From Crocinitomicaceae bacterium (GTDB lineage Bacteria > Bacteroidota > Bacteroidia > Flavobacteriales_D > Crocinitomicaceae): DNA of 64,000 bases. Under the pieces are notes generated by a model. The model was not told the origin of the DNA, did not search any database, and saw only the letters and a program-made list of their open reading frames with translations. The stretch lies in contig JAHEIL010000045.1 of assembly GCA_024639405.1 (NCBI GenBank), positions 1-64,000 of the forward strand, in the 5' to 3' direction. Within the stretch, counting starts at the first letter, position 1. Each line of letters starts with the position of its first letter. A program made the position numbers and the translations under genes. Below, piece after piece: positions 45,063-53,808 of this stretch.

Positions 45063-46034
45063 TTATTTGTTATCTTCTTTTTCTTTTCGTTCTGCAACAT
45101 CAAATGCTTCGATAATGCGTTTCACTAATTCGTGACGAATCACATCATTTTGGTTCAAGCGAACAACTCCAATTCCTTCAACTCCTTTTAAAACATCCAA
45201 CGCATAGGCCAACCCTGATTTTTGCTTATGTGGCAAATCGATTTGAGACATATCTCCCGTGATGACAAATTTTGCGGTCATTCCCATTCGTGTAAGGAAC
45301 ATCTTCATTTGCATCGAAGTTGTATTTTGTGCTTCATCTAAAATCACAAATGCTTTATCGAGTGTTCGCCCACGCATGAAAGCCAAGGGTGCAATTTCAA
45401 TGATTCCAAATTCAATCATATCTGCCAATTTCTCAGGCGGAATCATGTCGCGCAGGGCATCATACAATGGCATCATGTATGGATCCAACTTTTCTTTCAA
45501 ATCGCCTGGTAAAAAACCTAAGTTCTCACCTGCTTCGACTGCTGGTCGAGTCAATACAATGCGTTTTACTTCTTTTGCTTTCAACGCACGAACAGCCAAT
45601 GCAACAGCAGTATAAGTTTTGCCCGTTCCAGCTGGACCAACAGCAAAAACCATGTCGTTTTTATCGACAGCTTGCACCAAAGTTTTTTGATTAATCGTGC
45701 GGGCTCTCACTTTTAAACCACCATTTCCATGAACGATGATTTCTGCATCGTGAATTTTACCAATCATCTTCTCCCCTTCATCGGAAAGTAAATTAGCAAT
45801 GTCGTTTTCAGAAACTAGGTTGTATTTATGATAATGCTGAACGATTAAATTGAATTTTTCTTCAAAACGTTGTATCAATGCACCTTCTCCGATTACGGTC
45901 ATTTCGTTGCCTCTAGCTGTAACCTTCAGGGTTGGGAAAAATGCTGCTAAGCGTTTCAAGTTTAAGTTATTAACTCCTAACACTTCGACTGGATTTACAC
46001 CTTTGATTTCTATTTTTTTCTCGCTCAAATTCAA
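45063..46034 (-). CDS. PhoH family ATPase (PhoL type)
   Basis: This is a cytoplasmic P-loop ATPase/putative RNA-associated protein of 323 aa. An N-terminal KH-like region is followed by the Walker A AVGPAGTGKTYTAVALA near residue 135, TRPAVEAGENLGFLPGD near residue 165, the Walker B FVILDEAQNTT, and the GDMSQIDLPHKQKSGL motif near residue 265. There is no in-frame ATG at the beginning; the frame starts with TTG at 46034 (or 46028), and an in-frame stop lies just upstream. The next ATG would remove the N-terminal domain. Confidence 0.92.
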   Translation of the reverse strand: MNLSEKKIEIKGVNPVEVLGVNNLNLKRLAAFFPTLKVTARGNEMTVIGEGALIQRFEEKFNLIVQHYHKYNLVSENDIANLLSDEGEKMIGKIHDAEIIVHGNGGLKVRARTINQKTLVQAVDKNDMVFAVGPAGTGKTYTAVALAVRALKAKEVKRIVLTRPAVEAGENLGFLPGDLKEKLDPYMMPLYDALRDMIPPEKLADMIEFGIIEIAPLAFMRGRTLDKAFVILDEAQNTTSMQMKMFLTRMGMTAKFVITGDMSQIDLPHKQKSGLAYALDVLKGVEGIGVVRLNQNDVIRHELVKRIIEAFDVAERKEKEDNK

Positions 46035-46132
46035 AAAATTGCGTTCATTTCATCCTATATAAACTGATAAAGCTTATTTTTGGGTCAAAATTAAAAAATA
46101 TTTCTTCTAAATCATCTACTGAATAGACAGAT

Positions 46133-46990
46133 ATGCAAATAATTACATTGACAACAGATATGGGTTTGAAGGATCATTATGTAGCAGCTGTTAAAGGCAC
46201 GCTTTATAAATCCAATCCTGGTGTTACAATTGTTGATATTTCGCACGAAGTTAGGCCATTTGACGTTGCCGAAGCTGCCTACTATTTGCGTTCTTGTTTT
46301 GAAGATTTTCCTGAAGGAACAATTCACATTATTGGAGTCGATGCTGAGCCAATGGTAAATTTTGGAGGTTCAGAAGGTTCATTTCCCTCTATTTTAGTCT
46401 ATAAAGGTCATTATTTTGTAGGAAACGACAATGGCTTTTTCGGTTCATTTCTTCAAGAAAATACACCTGAAGCATTTTACCGAATCGATGATGTTTTATC
46501 AAAAATTTCATTGTTTAAGTTTCCAACAAAAAATATTTTTGCGCCGATTGCAACAAGAATTGTAGCTGGAGATGCGATTGACAGTTTTGCCTCAACATAC
46601 TCTCATTACAAAAAAGCCCTTGAATCGAATGCCATTATCGAACCGAATTTAATCAAAGGAAAAGTGGTGCATGTGGACAATTTTGGCAATATTATAACGG
46701 ATGTGCACAAAACTTTAATAGAACGTTTTGCAAAAGACATTCCTTTCACTATTTATTACCGCAACAAAGATTATTACATTGAAGAAATTTCAGCGACCTA
46801 CAATTCCGTTCCTGTTGGAGAAAAAGTAGCGATTTTCAACGATCGCGGATTCTTAGAAATCGCCATTAACAGAGGAGCGAATGGAAGCAATGGAGGGGCA
46901 GAAAAATTATTTGGTGTTCGCATTGGTGATGTTGTGCGGGTTGAATTCACACCAAAAGGATCTCACAACACCCTAGAATCTTTGTTTTAA
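46133..46990 (+). CDS. SAM hydroxide adenosyltransferase / SAM hydrolase (DUF62 family)
   Basis: This 285-aa protein is related to fluorinases but usually hydrolyses SAM to adenosine and methionine. The N-terminal ITLTTDMGLKDHYVAAVKG carries the conserved Asp. Other features are VDISHEVRPFDVAEAAYYL, VGNDNGFFGSF near residue 100, and VHVDNFGNIITDV near residue 182, plus a C-terminal beta domain with AINRGANGSNGG. The physiological role is unclear. It starts 98 bases from phoH on the opposite strand and abuts the next gene. Confidence 0.9.
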   Translation: MQIITLTTDMGLKDHYVAAVKGTLYKSNPGVTIVDISHEVRPFDVAEAAYYLRSCFEDFPEGTIHIIGVDAEPMVNFGGSEGSFPSILVYKGHYFVGNDNGFFGSFLQENTPEAFYRIDDVLSKISLFKFPTKNIFAPIATRIVAGDAIDSFASTYSHYKKALESNAIIEPNLIKGKVVHVDNFGNIITDVHKTLIERFAKDIPFTIYYRNKDYYIEEISATYNSVPVGEKVAIFNDRGFLEIAINRGANGSNGGAEKLFGVRIGDVVRVEFTPKGSHNTLESLF

Positions 46991-47290
46991 ATGATTAGAA
47001 TTGTTCAACTTCACTTTCAAGAAGACAAACTTGCAAATTTTCTGACGTTTTTTGACAGCGTTAAAGAAAAAGTAAACACTTTTCCGGGTTGTAACGGCAT
47101 GCAATTGTTGCAAGATAAAGCAAATCCCTGCATTGTTTTCACCTACAGCAATTGGAATACTCCAGCTGATTTAGAAAACTATCGAACATCTGAAACATTT
47201 ATCGGGATTTGGTCTACCATCAAACCGTGGTTTGCTGAAAAAGCTGCTGCTTGGAGCGTTGATGCTTATTTTGATGGGTTTGAATTTTGA
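46991..47290 (+). CDS. ABM-domain (putative quinol monooxygenase-like) protein
   Basis: This 99-aa protein has an antibiotic-biosynthesis-monooxygenase (dimeric alpha/beta barrel) pattern: IRIVQLHFQEDKLANFL, FPGCNGMQLLQD, IVFTYSNWNTPADLENYRTS and a C-terminal WSTIKPWFAEKAAAW. It starts immediately after the SAM hydrolase stop codon, so the two are co-transcribed. The substrate is unknown; the ABM label does not imply antibiotic synthesis. Confidence 0.85.
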   Translation: MIRIVQLHFQEDKLANFLTFFDSVKEKVNTFPGCNGMQLLQDKANPCIVFTYSNWNTPADLENYRTSETFIGIWSTIKPWFAEKAAAWSVDAYFDGFEF

Positions 47291-47680
47291 AAAAGGCATT
47301 TGTTGTTAGTAGTTTGTAATTAGTTTTGGATTTTAACAGAATTGAAAACTAGGTATAAAATCTTTAAATTTTTACATACTATCAATTAATAGTATTGGGT
47401 TAAAACAGTGGTTGATTTTACAACATTGCAATATTGTAAAGAATCTAGCCTTAACAATGATTACAAGCTGTAATTCATGCAAAACCTTACATAATTACAA
47501 CTAGACTACTTATTAACAACACGGTGAAATTCACCTTATCAATCTACAATACAATTCCTCAACTAAATCAGCTAAGTATCAATCGATAAGCAGCTAATTA
47601 ATTTATTTCAAACTTTTTTTTGAAAAAATGCAATTTTTAAAATAATAATATATCTTTACAGAAATTAATACATAATACAA
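47291..47680. other. 390-base gap with several palindromes
   Basis: No gene is apparent. Inverted repeats seen: TACTAT/ATAGTA (47377-47394), a 24-base near-palindrome with one mismatched pair centred on ATTGCAAT (47417-47440), ATTACA/TGTAAT (47460-47474), GGTGA/TCACC (47523-47535), and TTCAAA/TTTGAA near 47607-47624. A promoter for the cold-shock gene is at 47651. Could hold a small RNA or regulatory region; not shown. Confidence 0.6.
47651..47658 (+). promoter_or_regulatory. Candidate -7 element of the cold-shock gene (TATCTTTA)
   Basis: TATCTTTA followed by C lies 22 bases before the cold-shock ATG, close to TAnnTTTG. It would give a leader of only about 15-20 bases, unlike the long leaders of E. 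coli cspA. Confidence 0.5.
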
Positions 47681-47872
47681 ATGAGTAAAGGAGTTGTAAA
47701 ATTCTTTAATGAAACGAAAGGATTTGGTTTTATTATTGAGTCAGATTCAAACAAAGAGTACTTTGTACACGTTTCTGGTCTAGTTGACAAAGTTAAAGAA
47801 AATGACGAAGTCGAATTCGATCTTGAAGAAGGACGAAAAGGATTGAATGCAATGAATGTGAAGTTAGCGTAA
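47681..47872 (+). CDS. Cold-shock domain protein
   Basis: This small RNA/DNA-binding OB-fold protein of 63 aa acts as an RNA chaperone. KGVVKFFNETKGFGFI contains RNP1-like aromatic residues, and EYFVHVSGL is the RNP2 motif. It is slightly shorter than E. coli CspA (70 aa), normal for the phylum. It is monocistronic, with its own promoter and a strong terminator. Confidence 0.95.
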   Translation: MSKGVVKFFNETKGFGFIIESDSNKEYFVHVSGLVDKVKENDEVEFDLEEGRKGLNAMNVKLA

Positions 47873-47898
47873 CTAATATATTTCATCAATTAATTCTT

Positions 47899-47929
47899 AA
47901 AAGTCTCGTTTTTGTAACGAGACTTTTTT
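47899..47929 (+). terminator. Intrinsic terminator of the cold-shock gene
   Basis: AAAAGTCTCG and CGAGACTTTT form a 10-bp stem with a nine-base loop, then a T run. Confidence 0.9.
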
Positions 47930-48052
47930 GATTCTACACGTTTCTTGCCAAAAAAACGACCAATCAATCAACAAAATCATACCATTATCAAATTAGATAT
48001 GGCAATTTCAAAATGAAATCTTAATTTTGGGGCAATAAATTAATCGCACACA

Positions 48053-48784
48053 ATGAGAGCACTTTATTTTAAAGAAATAAAAAGTTTCCTAAGTTCAATC
48101 ATCGGATATATTTTTATTTTAATCTATTTAATTGCCTCAGGGCTTTTTCATTGGGTCATTTCCTACAACACCAACTTATTAGAAGGTGCTGAATCGGATC
48201 TAATTCCATTTTTCAACTTGTCCCCTATCATTTTCTTGATTTTAATTCCAGCAATTACGATGCGCTCTATCGCTGAAGAACGTCGCACTGGAACCATTGA
48301 ATTGTTGTTTACACGACCTATTTCTGATTTAAAAATTCTATTGGCAAAATATTTTGCAGGCGTTACACTTTTAGTTGTTGCAATTATTCCGACAATCATC
48401 TATTATATTTCAATGTATAATTTGGGCGCTCCTGTAGGCGTAATTGATGGTGGAGCAACTTTTACTTCTTACGTAGGCTTGGTGTTGATCGGCGCAGCAT
48501 TTGTTGCCATCGGAATATTCGCTTCTTCCATTACAAGTAGTCAAATAGTAGCATTTATACTTTCCATGTTTTTATGCTGGATATTTTTTGACGGATTGCG
48601 CCTCTTAGGTTCTTTTAATTTAATGGGTAAATTTGATTACGTGGTTCAATACGCTAGCCTTTCTCATCACTACGACGCCATCAAAAAAGGAGTCATCGAT
48701 ACAAGCGACGTCATCTATTTCTTTACATTTATTGGGATTTTTATTTATGCTGCTTTAACAGTCATTAAAACATTAAAAAAATAA
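48053..48784 (+). CDS. gldF: Gliding motility ABC transporter permease GldF
   Basis: This is the membrane permease of the GldA-GldF-GldG ABC transporter needed for gliding in many Bacteroidota. The 243-aa protein has six hydrophobic segments and starts with ALYFKEIKSFLSSIIGYIFI. EERRTGTIELLFTRPISDL near residue 75 is the ABC2-type permease coupling motif. gldG follows three bases later; the ATPase gldA is not in this window. Confidence 0.93.
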   Translation: MRALYFKEIKSFLSSIIGYIFILIYLIASGLFHWVISYNTNLLEGAESDLIPFFNLSPIIFLILIPAITMRSIAEERRTGTIELLFTRPISDLKILLAKYFAGVTLLVVAIIPTIIYYISMYNLGAPVGVIDGGATFTSYVGLVLIGAAFVAIGIFASSITSSQIVAFILSMFLCWIFFDGLRLLGSFNLMGKFDYVVQYASLSHHYDAIKKGVIDTSDVIYFFTFIGIFIYAALTVIKTLKK

Positions 48785-48787
48785 AAA

Positions 48788-50572
48788 ATGGCAGATAAAA
48801 AAACAATTGGAAAAGGTCTTTACAATTGGACATTCCTAACGATCGTAATTGTAAGTGTTGTTATTATCAACATTATTGGTTCATTTTTATTCACACGAAT
48901 AGACATGACCAAAGACAAGCGTTATTCGTTAAATGAAGGTACCATTCACTTTTTGGAAGATACAAGCTACATCAAAAACAGAATTAGCATTAACATTTAT
49001 TTAGAAGGAAATTTGCCTGCTGAAATCAAAAGTTTTAGAAATGTTATTGAAGACAAATTAAAAGAATTCAAACAATATGCGGGCGACCGAATCGAATATA
49101 CATTCATCAATCCCAACACGGGAACGGAAGCAGAACAACAACAATTGTTTGAAGGCTTGTATGCACGTGGAAAAGGATTGATTCCGATGGACGTTGTGTA
49201 CATGAAAGATGGTGCGCAAAATCAATTGTTACTTTGGCCTGGTGCAACAATTACCTATGAAGGTTCAACCGTTCAAACCATTCAATTTTTACCAGGAACT
49301 CCTCCAGGAAAACCTTACAGTTTAGAAGGAATCACCGACATATTAGAAAACTCAATCAATAACTTAGAATACATTTTAGTAAGTTCTTTACGTCGCTCTG
49401 TAATGGCGTTTAAACCTAGAATTGGATTTCTACAAGGACACGGTGAACTTACCTTTCAACAAACACAACGAGCACGCGCATTAATTGCACCTTATTTCTC
49501 AATTGCAGATGTTACAATTCATGATTCAATTGCTGCATTGAACAACATCGATGGTTTAATTATTGCACATCCAACACAGAAATTCAGTCAAAAAGATTTG
49601 TATGTGATTGATCAATTTGTGATGCGTGGCGGACGTTTGATGTGTTTTCTCGATGCGCTAAACCTCAACCAAGACTCCTTAAACAAAAATGGCGCAACAC
49701 ATACCACACGCTATGAAACAGGCATAGAACGGATGTTGTTTGATTACGGGTTGAAATTAAACGATAACTTAGTAGTTGACGTGAATTGTGCTCAAAAACC
49801 TGTTCCATTTGCAAAACAATCTATCATTCCATGGTTTTTTCATGTCTTGGCAACACCAACAAAACATCCAATTTCTAGAAATTTAGAGCCAGTTTCCTTG
49901 TTGTATGCCAACGAAGTGCAATTTGTTGGGAATAGCACCAATAAAATGACGCCAATATTAACGTCTTCGACCAATTCAAACGTGACTGGTTTAGCGCCAA
50001 TGGTGAATTTAGCAATGCCCCTGAATTATGGGCCTAACCCTGAATTGGTTGCCAATCCAAATGCTGAAATCAATAAAATTTGCCTTGCAGGTTTAGTGGA
50101 AGGATCGTTTGAGTCGCATTTTAAAAACCGCATAGTTGAAGAGTTTGCGAATAATCCAATCGCGCAGTACGCTGATAAAAGTTTAAAAGATGGAAAAGTT
50201 TTGTTGATTGGAAATGGACGATTTATTCAAAATGCTTACGACTCAATGCCCGCAAAAGATGGCAAGACATTTATGTACCGACCAAAATCATTTAACGACT
50301 TAAGAATGGATGAAGGCTTGGCTCAAGTTGGTATTCCGTTGTATTTTGGAAATCAAGAATTTTTTCAAAACTTAACGGATTACATGTTGGGCGACAATTC
50401 TGTATTAGGAATTAGAAGTCGTCAAATTGACATTCATGCAATTGACAAAGAAAAAGTAAAAACAGATGGTAATTTTTATAAGGTCATCAACATTTTATTG
50501 CCGGTTTTACTTGTATTGATTTTCGCTTTTATTATGTCAACCATACGCAAAAGAAAATACGCCAAATTATGA
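48788..50572 (+). CDS. gldG: Gliding motility ABC transporter component GldG
   Basis: This is an extracytoplasmic partner of GldF, with 594 aa. It has one N-terminal membrane helix (FLTIVIVSVVIINIIGSFLF) and one at the C-terminus (VINILLPVLLVLIFAFIMST), with a large periplasmic region between them. The N-terminal part contains RIDMTKDKRYSLNEGTIHFL, a strong GldG signature, and a central domain of the GldG/IFT-like type (GELTFQQTQRARAL, then IIAHPTQKFSQKDLYVIDQF). It overlaps the next gene by four bases. Confidence 0.93.
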   Translation: MADKKTIGKGLYNWTFLTIVIVSVVIINIIGSFLFTRIDMTKDKRYSLNEGTIHFLEDTSYIKNRISINIYLEGNLPAEIKSFRNVIEDKLKEFKQYAGDRIEYTFINPNTGTEAEQQQLFEGLYARGKGLIPMDVVYMKDGAQNQLLLWPGATITYEGSTVQTIQFLPGTPPGKPYSLEGITDILENSINNLEYILVSSLRRSVMAFKPRIGFLQGHGELTFQQTQRARALIAPYFSIADVTIHDSIAALNNIDGLIIAHPTQKFSQKDLYVIDQFVMRGGRLMCFLDALNLNQDSLNKNGATHTTRYETGIERMLFDYGLKLNDNLVVDVNCAQKPVPFAKQSIIPWFFHVLATPTKHPISRNLEPVSLLYANEVQFVGNSTNKMTPILTSSTNSNVTGLAPMVNLAMPLNYGPNPELVANPNAEINKICLAGLVEGSFESHFKNRIVEEFANNPIAQYADKSLKDGKVLLIGNGRFIQNAYDSMPAKDGKTFMYRPKSFNDLRMDEGLAQVGIPLYFGNQEFFQNLTDYMLGDNSVLGIRSRQIDIHAIDKEKVKTDGNFYKVINILLPVLLVLIFAFIMSTIRKRKYAKL

Positions 50573-51624
50573 AAAAACTATTCGTTTTAATTGCATTTTT
50601 AATACTTGTCATCACTTTAGGATTTTATGCTAAATCGTTGGTGGAAAATCAAGGGAAATCTGACACTGAATTAATTGAATTTGCAGTAAAAGATACCAGT
50701 TCTGTTGATAAAATAATTATTTCAGATGCATATTCAAACACCATAGAATTGGTGAGGGGCACAAAAAATTGGACAGATGCCAATGGCGAATGCATCACGC
50801 AAGATAACGTTCAATACATTTTGGATGCCATTAAAAACATTGAGTTCAAAGCATATTTAGCAAAAGAAGCGCAAGCTAATTTCAATAAAAGAATGATCGC
50901 TCAACATACAAAAGTTGAAATTTTCCAACAAGGTGAATGGGTGAAGACATGGTACATTGGTCCTCCTTCACAAGACCATTACGGACAAATTATGTTACTA
51001 GATTCGAAAGAAGATGGAAAAAGTGACATACCTGTAATGATGAGTATTCGCGGAGTAAAAGGTATTATAGAACCACGCTTTTTCGCAGACAAACGATCTT
51101 GGAAGTGTACAAATATCTTCGCCGTTCCGTTGGAGAAAATCGCAAAAGTTGACGTGAAAATTATGACGGATCCACGTTTAAGTTTCAGCGTAACAAAAGT
51201 GGGATCCATTCTTTCTGTTTTTCAAGCTGGTAAAAAACTTGAAAACGCTGATAATAGCATGACATTTAGATACTTGCAGAATTACAAAAAAATACACTTC
51301 GATTTAGCTAATTTTGAATTGTCTAAAAGACAAGTTGACAGTGTTAAACATTCGAAACCTTTCTCAACGATTTCTTTAACTGAAACTACTGGAAAACGTA
51401 CATTCTTGAAATTGTTTACTTTAAAATCAAACGAACCTACCAAAAATGAATACGGTGAAGTATTGAACATCGATTACAATAAATTTTGGTGTTTATTGCC
51501 AAATGGCGAATTAGTAAAATGCCAATATTTTGTATTTGATCCACTTTTGAAAGGTCATTTGTACTTTCCGTTTGACTTAAAAGGAACAAAATTAGGCGCA
51601 TTATTGTCACAGCAAAATCAATAA
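50569..51624 (+). CDS. DUF4340-like protein linked to gldFG
   Basis: This is a 351-aa protein with an N-terminal membrane anchor (LFVLIAFLILVITLGFYA) and an extracytoplasmic region resembling DUF4340 domains (VDKIIISDAYSNTIELVRG, then ITQDNVQYILDAIKNIEFKA). DUF4340 proteins are often encoded beside GldG-type ABC subunits. It overlaps gldG by four bases (ATGA), so it is likely a third component of the same transporter. No catalytic motif is seen; the family assignment is by eye. Confidence 0.75.
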   Translation: MKKLFVLIAFLILVITLGFYAKSLVENQGKSDTELIEFAVKDTSSVDKIIISDAYSNTIELVRGTKNWTDANGECITQDNVQYILDAIKNIEFKAYLAKEAQANFNKRMIAQHTKVEIFQQGEWVKTWYIGPPSQDHYGQIMLLDSKEDGKSDIPVMMSIRGVKGIIEPRFFADKRSWKCTNIFAVPLEKIAKVDVKIMTDPRLSFSVTKVGSILSVFQAGKKLENADNSMTFRYLQNYKKIHFDLANFELSKRQVDSVKHSKPFSTISLTETTGKRTFLKLFTLKSNEPTKNEYGEVLNIDYNKFWCLLPNGELVKCQYFVFDPLLKGHLYFPFDLKGTKLGALLSQQNQ

Positions 51625-51662
51625 ATTGTTAATAAAAATTGAAAAAAAGAGAGCGATTTATC

Positions 51663-51692
51663 TTGTAGTTTGACTTACCTTTAATAGATTTG
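51663..51692 (+). promoter_or_regulatory. Promoter of dnaN (TTG-N19-TAGATTTG)
   Basis: TTG at 51663-51665 and TAGATTTG at 51685-51692 are 19 bases apart, a full match to the Bacteroidota promoter, 17 bases before the dnaN ATG. dnaN is therefore expressed independently of gldFG. Confidence 0.85.
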
Positions 51693-51709
51693 AAACAAAT
51701 AAAATACAC

Positions 51710-52828
51710 ATGAACTTTATTATATCAAGCACATCTTTATTAAGACATTTGCAAAGCATTTCTGGTGTTTTAAGTACAAGCAATTCTTTGCCGATTTTAG
51801 ATAATTTCTTATTCGAAATTAACGATGGGCAACTAACAGTTTCTGCATCTGATTTAGAGACTACTATGCGTACTACCTTAGAGGTTGAAGCTAATGAATC
51901 AGGGAAAATTGCTGTTCCAGCAAAATTAATCTTAGATGTATTAAAAAACTTGCCGGATCAACCGTGTACGTTTTTAGTTGATAAAGCGACCTTTTCAATT
52001 GAAATTGCTTACGATAATGGGAAATCAAAAATGGTTGGCTACAACGGTGACGAATTTCCAAGAGTTCCTTCAATTGAAAGAAGTAGTTCAATTAAAATTG
52101 CTGGTGAAATTATTTCAAAAGCAATTAACAAAACATTATTTGCAACTGGTAACGATGACCTTCGTCCTGTAATGAGTGGTGTATTTTGCCAGTTTAGCCC
52201 TGAAGATATCACGTTTGTAGCTACAGATGCACATAAATTAGTACGTTACAGAAGAACAGATTCTGAAGCTACTGGAAGTTCTTCATTTATTCTTCCAAAA
52301 AAACCATTGAATTTGTTGAAATCAAATTTAACAGGAACAGAAGAAGTGTTGATGGAATACAACGAATCAAATGCCGTTTTCACATTCAACGACATCGTTT
52401 TAATTTGTCGATTAATTGATGGTAAATATCCTAATTATGACGCGGTTATTCCAAAAGAAAATCCAAATGTTTTAACAATAGATCGCGCTCAATTTTTATC
52501 GTCAATCAAACGTGTGTCGATTTTTGCTAACAAAACAACACACCAAGTGAAATTAAAATTGGCAGGTTCTGAACTTGCACTTTCTGCTGAAGATGTTGAT
52601 TTCTCAAACGAATCAAACGAACGCTTAACATGTAATTATGTTGGTGATGATATGGAAATTGGCTTCAACTCTCGTTTCTTAATGGAAATGTTGAACAACA
52701 TTGAAACGACTGAAATTCGTTTAGAAATGAGCGAACCATCGCGTGCTGGATTATTGATGCCTGCATTAAAAGATAACGAAAATGAAGATATATTAATGTT
52801 GGTTATGCCCGTTATGTTGAACAGATAA
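51710..52828 (+). CDS. dnaN: DNA polymerase III beta subunit (sliding clamp)
   Basis: This ring-shaped clamp holds the replicative polymerase on DNA. The 372-aa length and three-domain pattern are normal: the N-terminal SISGVLSTSNSLPILDNFLF, the central DDLRPVMSGVFCQFSPEDITFVATDAHKLV motif (near residues 145-175), and a C-terminal VMPVMLNR ending like the usual MPMR. There is no dnaA, recF or oriC next to it here, so the classic dnaA-dnaN arrangement is not kept in this genome region. Confidence 0.97.
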   Translation: MNFIISSTSLLRHLQSISGVLSTSNSLPILDNFLFEINDGQLTVSASDLETTMRTTLEVEANESGKIAVPAKLILDVLKNLPDQPCTFLVDKATFSIEIAYDNGKSKMVGYNGDEFPRVPSIERSSSIKIAGEIISKAINKTLFATGNDDLRPVMSGVFCQFSPEDITFVATDAHKLVRYRRTDSEATGSSSFILPKKPLNLLKSNLTGTEEVLMEYNESNAVFTFNDIVLICRLIDGKYPNYDAVIPKENPNVLTIDRAQFLSSIKRVSIFANKTTHQVKLKLAGSELALSAEDVDFSNESNERLTCNYVGDDMEIGFNSRFLMEMLNNIETTEIRLEMSEPSRAGLLMPALKDNENEDILMLVMPVMLNR

Positions 52829-52848
52829 TTTCATCAAAAATTATACTT

Positions 52849-52878
52849 AAAATCCACTTTTTTAGTGGATTTTTTTTT
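52849..52878 (+). terminator. Intrinsic terminator of dnaN
   Basis: AAAATCCACT and AGTGGATTTT form a 10-bp stem with a five-base T-rich loop, followed by more T. Confidence 0.9.
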
Positions 52879-52890
52879 GTACATTAGCCT

Positions 52891-53808
52891 ATGAAATCAT
52901 TGTTTAAAAGTTTATTGTATAGCTTTTTGCTAGTATCACTCGTTGCAAGTTGCGGTTTAAAATATACCCCAACAGAAACTCGTGAAAGTTTCTTCCAAAA
53001 GAGACAAGAAAAAATTAGTGACTACATTTTAAATCAAATGAACGGTCAAACTTTGAGTTACACGTCGATTGCTTATGGAAAAACCAAAGTTGTAAAACCA
53101 ATTAGCTACAAATCATTGGATTCATTGTACGAACTAAAATACCAGAATGAATTAAAGCAAATCAAAGACAAGCGTTTGGAAGAAATCATCAGCAACCAAC
53201 GACAAATTGCTCTCAATGATACCGCAAAAGTTCTATACCTTGAAAATCATGTCTTTTCATTAGGAAACTCAGATACAATTGCATTCTACAATACTATTTT
53301 TCAACTAACCAGTGATTTGAAAATTGCTGATGTTACGATTATACAAAGTGTTTATCTTCCTGCTAAATATAGTGGGCTCTATCGAAAATATTTATTTGAA
53401 GAATCCTATTTGAGTGCTGTTAATTTTGCTTCTGATCAAGAGAAAAAATTTTACCAAAAATACAAAGATGAGTTGGAAAATAGATCTATTGCACAACAAG
53501 ATGCTTTTGTGTTACATACACTAAAATTAATGGAGCTTACTAATAGCATAAGAAAAACAAGCAACAGAGAACTATTAAATGAACTTTCAATTCAAATCCT
53601 CCCTAAAATATGCGCAAATCCATCGAATATTAAAGTTTTACCTGTTAAAGAATCTATAGTTCGCGCTGAAAATGACATTGTAACAACTACAGGTTATCTA
53701 GTAAAAATCACTTTTTCTTCCATCGAAAATGGCTTGTTAATCGAGAACAATGAACGGACATTACAATTCAATCAATTTCTTGAATTAAAAGAAATTATAA
53801 GACCTTAA
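52891..53808 (+). CDS. Lipoprotein of unknown function
   Basis: This 305-aa protein has a lipoprotein signal (SFLLVSLVASC, with Cys21). The rest is mostly charged helical sequence (SFFQKRQEKISDYILNQMNG, LNELSIQILPKI) with a few beta-like parts near the end. I recognise no family or motif. It starts only 12 bases after the dnaN terminator, so the promoter is unclear, and its 3' end overlaps the converging comEC gene by 14 bases. Confidence 0.75.
   Translation: MKSLFKSLLYSFLLVSLVASCGLKYTPTETRESFFQKRQEKISDYILNQMNGQTLSYTSIAYGKTKVVKPISYKSLDSLYELKYQNELKQIKDKRLEEIISNQRQIALNDTAKVLYLENHVFSLGNSDTIAFYNTIFQLTSDLKIADVTIIQSVYLPAKYSGLYRKYLFEESYLSAVNFASDQEKKFYQKYKDELENRSIAQQDAFVLHTLKLMELTNSIRKTSNRELLNELSIQILPKICANPSNIKVLPVKESIVRAENDIVTTTGYLVKITFSSIENGLLIENNERTLQFNQFLELKEIIRP

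Noticed and set aside
46991-47290. Antibiotic biosynthesis gene
   Set aside because: The ABM fold name alone does not imply antibiotic synthesis, and there are no biosynthetic neighbours.
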